From assembly GCF_021369635.1 (NCBI RefSeq), contig NZ_JAJNBZ010000033.1:1-63010 (forward strand): a stretch of 63,010 nt of DNA, in the 5' to 3' direction. Both the position numbers and the translations under genes were made by a program. Below the pieces are notes generated by a model. That model saw only the letters and a list, made by a program, of their open reading frames with translations. It was not told where the DNA came from and did not search any database. Source of the DNA: Paenibacillus profundus (GTDB lineage Bacteria > Bacillota > Bacilli > Paenibacillales > Paenibacillaceae). Of the stretch, positions 25,726 through 33,669 are shown in pieces. Position 1 is the stretch's first letter; the number at the start of each line of letters is the position of its first letter.

Positions 25726-26862
25726 ATGAACGTACTCATCATATGCACCGAAAAGCTCCCGGTTCCCAATATAAGAGGCGGTGCAATCCAGACTTATATT
25801 GGCGGCGTCGCACAGCAGATCAGCAGCCATCACCGCTTGACGATACTCGGCCGGTCAGATCCTGAACTGCTGGGAGACGAGATTGTGAACGGCATTCGAT
25901 ACGTCAGAGTGCCCTCAGATGGACTGTTCGATAAATATGCCGAAGGCGTCATTCAATTTTTGAATCAGAGAACTGAACATTACGACCTGATCCATATCTT
26001 TAATCGACCACGCATGGTTCTTCCCGTCCGTAACTCTTCCCCCCATTCCCGAATCGTGCTCAGCATGCACAATGATATGTTTCACCCAGCTAAAATTCAT
26101 CATGAGGAAGCGCATGCGGTCATTGCAAACGTCGAACGAATTGTTACGATCAGCAATTTCATCGGCCGTGAGATTCTCCGCTATTATCCGCAAGCCGAAC
26201 CAAAGCTCAGAACGATCTATTCCGGCGTTGATCTCAATCGCTTCGCCCCATGGATGGAATCGCAATCAGCTCACCAAGAGCGGCAGACATTACGCGCACA
26301 GCATCAGTTGGAATCCAAGAAAGTAATTTTGTTCGTAGGCCGCCTGTCTCGGAACAAAGGACCTCACGTCTTAGTGCGAGCCATGTCTCAACTGAAGCAT
26401 TCCGATGCTGTGCTTGTCGTCGTCGGAGGCGCATGGTACAGCGATAATCGAGTCAGCGACTATATTGCTTATGTGCGGGCTCTGGCTGAAAGGGCATCCT
26501 TGCCAGTTGTCACCACCGGATACGTTGAAGCGCATGATGTGCACCGTTGGTTCTGCGCCGCGGACGTATTCGTATGCACCTCGATATGGGATGAACCGCT
26601 AGCACGGGTACATTACGAAGCGATGGCCGCAGGACTGCCCTTCATTACAACTGCCCGAGGAGGCAATCCGGAAGTTATCATGAACGATAACGGCCTGCTG
26701 ATCACAGACCCTGACAATCCTCTGGAGTATGCCGAGAAGCTGAACCAATTGCTGTCGAATATGGATAATGCCCGGCAGATGGGCCTTCGCGGCAGACGGT
26801 TAACAGAACAACGCTTCAACTGGGACCGGGTAGCTCAGGAGATATTGTCCGTGTGGGGGTAA
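25726..26862 (+). CDS. Glycosyltransferase family 4, CotSA-like
   Basis: 378 aa, GT-B fold. N-terminal domain begins NVLIICTEKLPVPNIRGGAIQTYI; the C-terminal half has KVILFVGRLSRNKGPHVLVRA and the EX7E-like EPLARVHYEAMAAGLPFITT segment of family 4. GAGGAGGAG precedes the start. It lies 21 bp after the CotS-like gene; in Bacillus CotSA is a coat glycosyltransferase-like protein made with CotS. It may decorate the coat protein or coat polymer. UDP-glucose dehydrogenase and a nucleotidyltransferase, which can make sugar donors, are convergent next door. Confidence 0.88.
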   Translation: MNVLIICTEKLPVPNIRGGAIQTYIGGVAQQISSHHRLTILGRSDPELLGDEIVNGIRYVRVPSDGLFDKYAEGVIQFLNQRTEHYDLIHIFNRPRMVLPVRNSSPHSRIVLSMHNDMFHPAKIHHEEAHAVIANVERIVTISNFIGREILRYYPQAEPKLRTIYSGVDLNRFAPWMESQSAHQERQTLRAQHQLESKKVILFVGRLSRNKGPHVLVRAMSQLKHSDAVLVVVGGAWYSDNRVSDYIAYVRALAERASLPVVTTGYVEAHDVHRWFCAADVFVCTSIWDEPLARVHYEAMAAGLPFITTARGGNPEVIMNDNGLLITDPDNPLEYAEKLNQLLSNMDNARQMGLRGRRLTEQRFNWDRVAQEILSVWG

Positions 26863-26951
26863 ATCTAAGAAAGTAGGATCATGGACCAGTATGATAAAGC
26901 TTCAGATCACGTGAAGCATCGGAACAATAAAGTTATAAAGTTTTGATCGTA

Positions 26952-27002
26952 ATTAAGCCCTTCCGACTCCAATCTGGAACTGCTTAAGGGCTTAATATTT
27001 TC
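26952..27002 (+). terminator. Intrinsic terminator of the cotS operon
   Basis: ATTAAGCCCTT pairs with AAGGGCTTAAT over a 23-nt loop, then ATTTTCCC. It is 90 bp after the glycosyltransferase stop. Confidence 0.75.
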
Positions 27003-27027
27003 CCTAGCTAATTAGGCAATAAGAATC

Positions 27028-27060
27028 AATTAAGAAATGCCCGTGGATTCCCCCGGGCAT
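27028..27060 (-). terminator. Intrinsic terminator after ugd (minus strand)
   Basis: On the minus strand ATGCCCG...CGGGCAT forms the stem, followed by TTTCTTAATT. It is 45 bp downstream of the UDP-glucose dehydrogenase stop. Confidence 0.6.
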
Positions 27061-27104
27061 CTTGCGTCATACATTACCGTTATAAGTCCTTGCGGCAGCT
27101 CCCT

Positions 27105-28397
27105 TCACCCGTTCCCGATTCCATAATAATCATAGCCCCATGCCTTCATCTGCTCACCGTCAAGCACATTTCTGCCATCGAACACCGCCGCATTTCTCAT
27201 CAATTGAATCAAGTCAGACCAACTCGCAGAAGCGTACTCCGGCCATTCAGTACAGATGACAACCGCATCAGCCTGCCGTACAGTGTCCATAATTGACTCG
27301 AACTGTACGATATTTTTGTGTAACAGCTGTTCCGGCAATGCCGCCACCGGATCATGAACCTGGATTGCCGCCTCTGACTGCAGCAAGTGTGAGATCATCT
27401 TCAGCGAAGGAGCCTCTCTCAAATCGTCCGTTCCCGGCTTAAATGACAATCCAAGCACCGCAATTATTTTACCGTCAAGCCCTCCAAGACGTCGCACCAT
27501 CTGTTCGATGAAATATTGATACTGGGTCTCATTAATATGCACGACCTGCTGCAGCAGACTTAAGTTCGTGTCATGCTCCTTCGCGATATGCAAGAGCGAC
27601 TTCACATCCTTAGGGAAACAGGAGCCTCCGTATCCGATGCCTGCTTGCAGGAACGACTTGCCAATACGCGGATCATACCCAATACCTACCGCAATGTCGG
27701 AAATAGATACATCGATCTGATCGCATAATCTGGCTAATTCGTTCATATACGATATTTTGGCTGCCAAGAAAGCGTTTGCCGCATACTTGATCATTTCAGC
27801 GGTCGCAGGCTTCGTCACCACATAGGGACTATCGATATCCCGATATATCATCTTCACTTGTTGTGCGGCTGCATCAGAGTCGCTGCCAATCACGATCCGA
27901 TCAGGATGAAACGCATCATATACTGCGCTGCCTTCCCTAAGAAATTCCGGGTTGGATACGACATCAAACGGAATAGAACTTATCTGCGCTTCTGAGATCC
28001 ACTGTACAACCTGTTTCTGCGTCCCGACCGGAACGGTGCTTTTCATCACGATCAGCTTATATTCCTGCATATGATTTCCGATCATCTCGGCTACACTGCG
28101 GATATATCGCATATCCGAGCTTCCATCTTCCAGAGATGGAGTGCCTACACAGATAAAGACGACTTGCGACTCACGAATCGCCTGCACCGGATCGACTAGA
28201 AAACAAATATTTGCATTACTTAAATGGGTACGAAGCAGCGTGTCCAAGCCAGGCTCATAAAATGGCAAGGTCCCATTCGACAGGGCTGAAATCTTGGAGT
28301 TATCTGTATCAAAACCAAGTACCTTCCATCCTAATTCGGCTAATAATAGTGCGGTAGTCGTCCCTACATAACCAACACCCGCAACTAACGTTTTCAT
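27105..28397 (-). CDS. ugd: UDP-glucose 6-dehydrogenase
   Basis: 430 aa, normal for the family. It oxidises UDP-glucose to UDP-glucuronate with two NAD+. Rossmann motif VAGVGYVGTTTALLLAELG at the N-terminus; the catalytic Cys is in GIGYGGSCFPKDVKSL; LGLSFKPGTDDLREAPSLK is the C-terminal NAD/UDP-binding signature. Its start overlaps the nucleotidyltransferase stop by 4 bp, so the two are one unit. UDP-glucuronate could feed teichuronic-type polymer, capsule or spore-surface sugar. The nearby CotSA-like gene suggests the last, but this is inference. Confidence 0.95.
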   Translation of the reverse strand: MKTLVAGVGYVGTTTALLLAELGWKVLGFDTDNSKISALSNGTLPFYEPGLDTLLRTHLSNANICFLVDPVQAIRESQVVFICVGTPSLEDGSSDMRYIRSVAEMIGNHMQEYKLIVMKSTVPVGTQKQVVQWISEAQISSIPFDVVSNPEFLREGSAVYDAFHPDRIVIGSDSDAAAQQVKMIYRDIDSPYVVTKPATAEMIKYAANAFLAAKISYMNELARLCDQIDVSISDIAVGIGYDPRIGKSFLQAGIGYGGSCFPKDVKSLLHIAKEHDTNLSLLQQVVHINETQYQYFIEQMVRRLGGLDGKIIAVLGLSFKPGTDDLREAPSLKMISHLLQSEAAIQVHDPVAALPEQLLHKNIVQFESIMDTVRQADAVVICTEWPEYASASWSDLIQLMRNAAVFDGRNVLDGEQMKAWGYDYYGIGNG

Positions 28398-29368
28398 AGG
28401 TTCGCCTCCCGAGCGGGTTGTACCATATAATCTCGACTGACGATCGCGCCTTTCAAGCTCATGTTCTTAAGGGATACGCCTTCAAGAATAATACTATCTT
28501 CAATCCGGCAGTCTTCCAAGTTCACGCGGGGGCCTATCGTGGTATAAGGTCCAATCTCGCATGTCACCAACTGGCTCGTGTTACCCACCATAACCGAAGA
28601 ACTGAACTTATTGGTACTGCTTGTCGTCTCCATTGCGAGGGTTCCTTCATCGGCTAATTGCTGAAGCATCCATCGATTAGCTTCTAGCCATCGTTCTATC
28701 GTGCCTACATCCGTATGAGGTTGATAGGTAATATCATAGGATATAGCGTACTTCGCTTCAATTAACCATTGAATGGCGTCCGTTATCTCGTATTCTCCCC
28801 TTTTCGACGGAGAGATCGCGTGTACAGCTTCAAAGATTTTAGAAGTAAATGCATATGCTCCCATAATGGCGAGATTGGATTTCGGCTGGGCTGGCTTCTC
28901 CTCTAACCCTATGATGCGATGTTCCTTTATCTCTGCAACTCCGTAATCCTGCGGCTTCTCAACCTCTCCTAACAACAATGCTCCATCTTGTCGTTCTAGC
29001 AGAATCGAATCCCGCAAGCCTTCCAACGTCTGGCCAATCAAGTTGTCACCAAGCAGTAGAATAAAGCTATCAGAACCAATAAATGCTTCTGCTTGCTTGA
29101 CCGCATCTGCTATTCCAAGCGCCCTTGCCTGATAAAGGTAGGTTATAGATGCCCCCCACTGCTCTCCATTCCCTACACTTTCACGGAACAAAGGATCATG
29201 CGCCGCTTGGATAACGATACCAATCTCCTTGATACCCAGGTCAAGAAGCTTCTCAATGTTATAGAATAAAAGCGGCTTATTAGCTACTGGTAGTAGAACT
29301 TTGGAGGTTGTATTCGAAAAAGGTTGGAGCCTGGTGCCATTGCCTGCACAAAGAATCAATCCCTTCAT
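28394..29368 (-). CDS. Sugar-1-phosphate nucleotidyltransferase (long RmlA/UGP-like)
   Basis: 324 aa. N-terminal catalytic domain starts KGLILCAGNGTRLQPFSN, close to the GGxGTRLxPxT nucleotide loop but with CAGN. LLLGDNLIG holds the metal Asp, and GLEEKPAQPKSNLAIMGAYAF is the sugar-binding motif. The C-terminal 80 residues form a left-handed beta-helix tail (GNTSQLVTCEIGPYTTIGPRV). This resembles long glucose-1-phosphate thymidylyltransferases; UTP use is equally possible since the next gene needs UDP-glucose. The start at 29368 is preceded by GGAGCGAAC; the operon promoter should be in 29370-29600. Confidence 0.88.
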   Translation of the reverse strand: MKGLILCAGNGTRLQPFSNTTSKVLLPVANKPLLFYNIEKLLDLGIKEIGIVIQAAHDPLFRESVGNGEQWGASITYLYQARALGIADAVKQAEAFIGSDSFILLLGDNLIGQTLEGLRDSILLERQDGALLLGEVEKPQDYGVAEIKEHRIIGLEEKPAQPKSNLAIMGAYAFTSKIFEAVHAISPSKRGEYEITDAIQWLIEAKYAISYDITYQPHTDVGTIERWLEANRWMLQQLADEGTLAMETTSSTNKFSSSVMVGNTSQLVTCEIGPYTTIGPRVNLEDCRIEDSIILEGVSLKNMSLKGAIVSRDYMVQPAREANL

Positions 29369-29609
29369 ATAGGTTCGCTCCTTGTCTTTCGTCGAGTTGC
29401 ATTAAAATATGATTATTCTTAACTATTAGTAAGGGCGAGTATGAGATAATAGGGAAAATATACTTCTGTACTTCATCCCCTGCCGTTCTTAACTGCTGCA
29501 ACATCCACGATTAACGTCGTTCATTCACCCAAACATATAAAGACGGCAAGCATACTATAGAATGAAACTTGCATAGTTTCTATTTTCTTACAGAGAGGGA
29601 CTGATTAAA

Positions 29610-29972
29610 TTGTCAAAATTAAACAGATTCAAGGCCGAGCTCTCCAAGTACGGATTAGATGAAATTGACGAGATCGATGTCGAATACGAAAATGGCACCA
29701 CTTCCAAGTACAACTACGCGGATTTGCTCGAGAGCGGTGAAGAGGTCGAAAATGAATCTTCCTACAATGAATGGATTTCCACTGTAAATTGGGACGAAGT
29801 TGAAGAACTGAAATTGGAACTGATTAACGGTCAGAAATATCAGATCAGCCTTGAAGAACAAGAAGATGGAGACTATGACGATGAAGAGGACGAGGATGAC
29901 GAGTCCTATTCCAACGATGAAATGGATGAATATGAAGAAGAATACTATGACGACAATAGGGATAACTACTAA
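29610..29972 (+). CDS. Very acidic small protein
   Basis: 120 aa, start TTG with GAGAGGGA upstream. The first 85 residues look folded (SKLNRFKAELSKYGLDEIDEI, then ELKLELINGQKYQISLEE). The last 35 are almost only Asp, Glu, Tyr, Ser and Asn (DYDDEEDEDDES, EYEEEYYDD). I do not recognise the family. It is monocistronic and lies at the end of the spore-surface block. The acidic tail is the electrical opposite of the Lys/Arg tail of the CotS-like protein, which invites but does not prove an interaction. Calcium binding is another option. Confidence 0.7.
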   Translation: MSKLNRFKAELSKYGLDEIDEIDVEYENGTTSKYNYADLLESGEEVENESSYNEWISTVNWDEVEELKLELINGQKYQISLEEQEDGDYDDEEDEDDESYSNDEMDEYEEEYYDDNRDNY

Positions 29973-30078
29973 GTTCCGACTGCATGAATAGAGGCCGGCC
30001 TAATCCTTTATGGGAACGAGCGGCTCTTTGTTTTAAAGCTCTCTAATTCTCCCCTTCTTCGCAATGCCAAAAACAAAC

Positions 30079-30336
30079 AGAGCATTCCCGGCCATTGACT
30101 GACGGAAATGCTCTGCTTCTTCAGCATATAGTCTCTCTACATATTGTTTGAATTTCACGATTCGTTCGTTGATTCATTTTTCCACTCCATGCTTCCATAT
30201 CGATATGAATAAAACTTCACTACATCCTCAAAAGACAAAAATGTTCTCTCGCCCGGTTGCTCGTTAGGTTCACCATATGGCATTTGAGCCACCAAGCTCC
30301 ATCCTTGCGGAATATTCCAAACGCTCTTCAAATTTA
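30079..30336 (-). pseudogene. Decayed copy of the SnoaL/nitroreductase locus
   Basis: Three blocks match 21923-22600 in order. First the AGAGCATTCCC hairpin (30079-30116), then about 35 bp of the SnoaL 3' end (TACATATTGTTTGAA), then the C-terminal 50 codons of the nitroreductase (VWNIPQGWSLVAQMPYGEPN ... FEDVVKFY). The nitroreductase stop has become TCA, and the two genes are fused by loss of everything between. The region lies in the gap between the acidic protein and the ECF sigma gene and has no start or ribosome site. Confidence 0.85.
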
Positions 30337-30456
30337 TATCACCTATTTTTTATCCAAAAAACTAAATTTAGTGTATAATTATTGTAATTTCCTTTTTATA
30401 CATATTTTGATGCATGAAGGTTAGGATTTTATTTTTTCGAAAAGAGAGGTTGTATT

Positions 30457-31041
30457 ATGGAGCAATGGTTCTGGCTGCTGCGCAGCCGAATTGATGACCT
30501 GGATAGTGAATTACAACAAAGACTCTATCGTTCCTATCACCGGTTCGTATATAAGGATATTTATTTGCTGGTCCGCGATCATCCATTGACCGAAGACATT
30601 ATCCAGGAATCTTTCATGAAGATCATTACATACGGTCCAACCACCAAATATTCCACCAACCTTAAAAGCTGGATCATGCGAGTGGCGCGCAATACCGCCT
30701 TCGATTGGCTGCGAAAAAATAAAAAAGACCGCCGCTTGTTTGCGTTTTGCTCCCCTCATCCGATGGAATGGACACATTGCGCCTACACGAATGTCGCGGA
30801 AGAAGTCGAGCTCAAAGAACGCGACGCGTTACTGCATCAAGCCCTCCACGAACTGAAGCCGGAATATCGCACGCTGCTCACCATGTATTATTTGGAAGAA
30901 ATGACTTATAAGGAAATCAGCCGGGAGCTGCACGTAACCGAACAAGTTATCACCCAACGATTGGCGAGAGCACGCAAGAAGCTGCTTCAACATTTTTCAA
31001 GAAAATGGGGTGAGCACGGCCGACGAAGCAAGAAAAGATGA
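30457..31041 (+). CDS. ECF RNA polymerase sigma factor
   Basis: 194 aa. Region 2 is in YKDIYLLVRDHPLTEDIIQESFMKI and YSTNLKSWIMRVARNTAFDWLRK; region 4 in LHELKPEYRTLLTMYYLEEMTYKEISRELHVTEQVITQRLARARKKLL. ATG 30457 has AGAGAGG upstream. Such factors usually have an anti-sigma gene next door; here none follows directly (the next gene is convergent), though a partial DUF4179-like anti-sigma-type protein is at 32803. So control may be by a distant or lost anti-sigma factor. Confidence 0.92.
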   Translation: MEQWFWLLRSRIDDLDSELQQRLYRSYHRFVYKDIYLLVRDHPLTEDIIQESFMKIITYGPTTKYSTNLKSWIMRVARNTAFDWLRKNKKDRRLFAFCSPHPMEWTHCAYTNVAEEVELKERDALLHQALHELKPEYRTLLTMYYLEEMTYKEISRELHVTEQVITQRLARARKKLLQHFSRKWGEHGRRSKKR

Positions 31042-31080
31042 TCAGAGGAGGGAAATCCCTTCGTTTGGATAAAAAAATAG

Positions 31081-31116
31081 ACGTATTCAAACCCGGATAA
31101 CGAAGCTTTGAATACG
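31081..31116. terminator. Convergent terminator
   Basis: ACGTATTCAAA pairs with TTTGAATACG(C) over a 16-nt loop, between the ECF sigma gene and the convergent gene at 31135. Confidence 0.65.
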
Positions 31117-31134
31117 CCGCCAATAAATCATTCT

Positions 31135-31749
31135 TTAATTCAATCCGTATTTTTCAAACACGTCTTTCCGCAAAATAGCATACTCCGCTGCCTCTTCATT
31201 GTCGGCCGTCACTTGAAATTCGGGGGTTTCGTTCAAACTGAACTTGCCCAAGTTTTGATTGATGATAGCATACTGACCGAACGTGTTCTTTTTCAGAAAA
31301 ATAACGCTCTTGTCGCCTTCGTACAATTCAATGTAATTCTCGCGCGTCAATTTCGTCTTCTCATTTTCGATATCCAAATAGGCCAATGGTTCGATAATAG
31401 TTAATGGCGCATCCTCTTGCAATATTTGTTCCGGACCTTTGAGCACTTTGTCGATGCTGATATCCGTTAATGTGTAGAAATCCTGCAATGTGCCGTCATC
31501 AAAATGAGTAGACACCGGATTCCGCTCTTCGAAACGCTGCACCGCCGTACCAATTACGATCAAGTCCGCAAAGGAATCCAACTGATCAGCGTTCTCAAAA
31601 TTGACAAAGTTGGCATGAATCGAGATCGTTTTGGATGGGTCTGAATCTGATGTCGCTTCAAGCATTGAGCCGCTTATATTACCCCATACCATCACCAGAA
31701 GCAGTGCGGCTGCGGCAACAAACAAACCTGTGTTTATTTTCCGTCGCAT
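31135..31749 (-). CDS. Putative membrane-anchored protein of unknown function
   Basis: 204 aa. One N-terminal membrane segment or uncleaved signal (TGLFVAAAALLLVMVWGN), then an extracytoplasmic domain (ADLIVIGTAVQRFEERNP, LTDISIDKVLKGPE, YIELYEGDKSVIFLKKN) that reads like a small beta-barrel with repeated strand pairs; similar proteins occur in Bacillus and Paenibacillus without a function. It follows the metzincin gene by 39 bp, so both are probably co-expressed and exported. Confidence 0.75.
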   Translation of the reverse strand: MRRKINTGLFVAAAALLLVMVWGNISGSMLEATSDSDPSKTISIHANFVNFENADQLDSFADLIVIGTAVQRFEERNPVSTHFDDGTLQDFYTLTDISIDKVLKGPEQILQEDAPLTIIEPLAYLDIENEKTKLTRENYIELYEGDKSVIFLKKNTFGQYAIINQNLGKFSLNETPEFQVTADNEEAAEYAILRKDVFEKYGLN

Positions 31750-31788
31750 TATTTCGCCAATCTCCCTTCATACTATTAGAATAGCGTA

Positions 31789-32370
31789 TTAATTGCCCCA
31801 CTTTGCTTTTAATTCGTTTTTATCATAGGTTTGAGGGCCGATGTCTTGAATGCCTTGTTTCATGACCGAAGGGCCCGATGAACTTGGACTATGGGCGAGG
31901 CTTACCGTATGGCCAATTTCATGGGTTGCATTGGACACGATCTGGCTGTGGGTCATCTTGTAACTTTTCATCGTATTATCATAGATGGTAGCCGTGGAAT
32001 ACGCCCATTTGTCGTTTGGCGACGCCTCTACATAAGTGCCTCCGGAAAGTTTATAAGGGACGATCTGACCAAGCAGCGTGCTCGTGCCCGTAGTTCCTAC
32101 ATAATATCGATCGGGGTCGCCGCTGGTTGTTGTCGTTTTGGACACCTTTACCTTCGAAGAAATTCCATTCCAGTTGGTGCGCGCCGTCTCGTAATGATTG
32201 TCATATCCATTAGAAGAGACGGACGAATGATAGTAGGCAGAGAACGACCCCGCGGCTCTCCCGCCGCTGAAATAAGCGGCCGAGACGACAGAAGATAATA
32301 CCATTGCAGCGATAGGCAAAGCGGCAACCGACGCAATTAACGCATTTTTCTTCACAGAAACTCGCTTCAC
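31789..32370 (-). CDS. Secreted matrixin-like zinc metalloprotease
   Basis: 193 aa with a signal peptide (KKNALIASVAALPIAAMVLSSVVSAA). The zinc site HEIGHTVSLAH (HExxHxxxxxH) is complete, and SVMKQG about 12 residues later is the Met-turn of metzincins. There is no obvious propeptide, so the mature protein is about 165 aa, the size of a minimal matrixin or peptidase M10/M57 domain. It is secreted and could cleave host or self surface proteins. The co-directional unknown gene downstream may be a partner. Confidence 0.86.
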   Translation of the reverse strand: MKRVSVKKNALIASVAALPIAAMVLSSVVSAAYFSGGRAAGSFSAYYHSSVSSNGYDNHYETARTNWNGISSKVKVSKTTTTSGDPDRYYVGTTGTSTLLGQIVPYKLSGGTYVEASPNDKWAYSTATIYDNTMKSYKMTHSQIVSNATHEIGHTVSLAHSPSSSGPSVMKQGIQDIGPQTYDKNELKAKWGN

Positions 32371-32442
32371 TATGTTTACACCACCTTAACGAATATTCAT
32401 ATCATTGCAGATTTGCAGCTTACTTGCTTCCTAATCTCTCTC

Positions 32443-32658
32443 CTATTGATACCTCCTTTTTTGTAAGCTTCCCTTTGCTTTACAAAGAAGATGGGGAGTT
32501 GCCATGTTACATGGCTGCCGTTTACCTTTGTAAAAGAAGGAGCGAAAAGAGCCGATTCTAATAGATGCCCGCAATATCTCTATTAGGAAGCGGCTCTTCT
32601 TGCTATATATAACGTATGCAGCCTCCAAAATCTGACGTTTTTTTTCGTTCATTCGCAT
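32443..32658 (-). pseudogene. TetR-family regulator, N-terminal fragment
   Basis: Begins MRMNEKKRQILEAAYVIYSKK, the first helix of a TetR DNA-binding domain, then runs into unrelated sequence (SRFLIEILRASIRIGS...) exactly where the 32549-32602 hairpin begins. So the gene was cut by a rearrangement or by insertion of the hairpin element. No other TetR part follows. It cannot bind DNA as it stands. Confidence 0.65.
32549..32602. repeat. Long hairpin at the break of the TetR fragment
   Basis: GAGCCGATTCTAATAGAT pairs with ATCTCTATTAGGAAGCGGCTC over a short loop, followed on the plus strand by TTCTTGC. It could be a terminator or the relic of a small inserted element; the TetR homology stops at its edge. 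A second dyad GCCATGTAACATGGC lies 30 bp to the left. Confidence 0.5.
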
Positions 32659-32719
32659 TTACTAGGTTATAAACAATGAGGTTAATTATAGCTAGAACTT
32701 GGAGAATTCAACATATATG

Positions 32720-32764
32720 AAAAAAGCTATCCCTGCCGCCATCAACGATGACGAGGGGATAACT
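32720..32764 (-). terminator. Intrinsic terminator after the DUF4179-like gene
   Basis: On the minus strand AGTTATCCCCT pairs with AGGGATAGCT and is followed by TTTTT. It lies about 40 bp downstream of the stop at 32803. Confidence 0.7.
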
Positions 32765-32802
32765 CTTTTTCTCTTTGCTATTCCTTTACTTTTTCCATCC
32801 GC

Positions 32803-33309
32803 TTATTGAACCTGGATCTTCATCTCCAGCTCCTTGATATACTGTCTATGATGCTTATCCATGTTCACAGTCAGCTTCCGCCCGATAGGGGATTTCTCCT
32901 CATAATTGACGAACTCGCTAATACATCTGTTCTCTTTCAAATTATCGCTCTTTATCGTATTCGTCTCGTAGTATGTTCCTTGATCATCTGTTATATAAAA
33001 GTCTCTTGGCTCCCTGTCTTTTGCCTGGAAATGAACAATGATCTTGTCCTGCTGCAACTCCATATCCGTAATCGTGATACGGCCAATCCCCTTCTGTTCG
33101 AGTACGAACGGCTTGTCCGGAGTCGGAGTCACCTTGATAACAGCCTGAACTCCTTCCGGCTTGCCTTTATCCTGCGTACTATCAGTCCGAACATAAGGCT
33201 TGACGGTGATCGATTTGACCTTATGTCCGAAAGTGACAAACTTGGCCTTATCCAGCCAGCTGTCGTCCTTCTGTCGGAACCCCGGCAGTCCACCTGGTTG
33301 AAGCATCAC
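32803..33309 (-). CDS. C-terminal part of a DUF4179/DUF5643-type surface or anti-sigma protein
   Basis: 168 aa. The sequence GHKVKSITVKPYVRTDSTQ, FVLEQKGIGRITITDMELQQDKIIVHFQAKDREPRDFYITDDQGTYY-like strands (only parts quoted) match the extracytoplasmic C-terminal domain of Paenibacillus/Bacillus proteins with DUF4179, which are often ECF anti-sigma partners of 400-500 aa. Here no N-terminal cytoplasmic part or membrane helix is present. It is preceded by, and overlaps by 4 bp, a TetR C-terminal fragment. Probably a truncated remnant rather than a working gene. Confidence 0.55.
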   Translation of the reverse strand: MMLQPGGLPGFRQKDDSWLDKAKFVTFGHKVKSITVKPYVRTDSTQDKGKPEGVQAVIKVTPTPDKPFVLEQKGIGRITITDMELQQDKIIVHFQAKDREPRDFYITDDQGTYYETNTIKSDNLKENRCISEFVNYEEKSPIGRKLTVNMDKHHRQYIKELEMKIQVQ

Positions 33310-33521
33310 TCCTCTATCATCCGCTTTTGCAGCGAGTATAAGTCAGATCCTAAGGAAATATTCTCCCGGATCATCTCCTCAATCCGCGTGCGAACGGCTG
33401 GGTTGCGTTGAGCTTCGCCGAAACACATGACGATCAAATCTTGCTGCTTATGCAGGCTGGCAAACAACGCTTGGAAGTAGAGGGTCAGCTTCTGTTCGAG
33501 CAATACCTCATTGTCCATCAT
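33306..33521 (-). pseudogene. TetR-family C-terminal fragment
   Basis: 71 aa, NEVLLEQKLTLYFQALFASL, DLIVMCFGEAQRNPAVRTRIEEMI, typical of helices alpha-6 to alpha-8 of TetR ligand domains. There is no DNA-binding half upstream before the P450 promoter. A TetR N-terminal fragment lies at 32443, but in the wrong order for one gene, so this area is rearranged. The intact gene may once have regulated the divergent P450. Confidence 0.5.
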
Positions 33522-33669
33522 ACTGAACGCCTCATGCCGAGAAGTTGTGAAGCATTTCCACCTCAGGAGGCGAAGCGCTAAGTTCTATGTTTTCTCATGC
33601 TATAATAATCATTACATATCAGGTATATAATTACATCGTCTTTTACTATGAGTAATAGGAGGCGCACAG

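Noticed and set aside
30457..33309. ECF sigma factor and the DUF4179-like protein as a sigma/anti-sigma pair
   Set aside because: They are 1.7 kb apart, on opposite strands, with two other genes between, and the second lacks its cytoplasmic and membrane parts.
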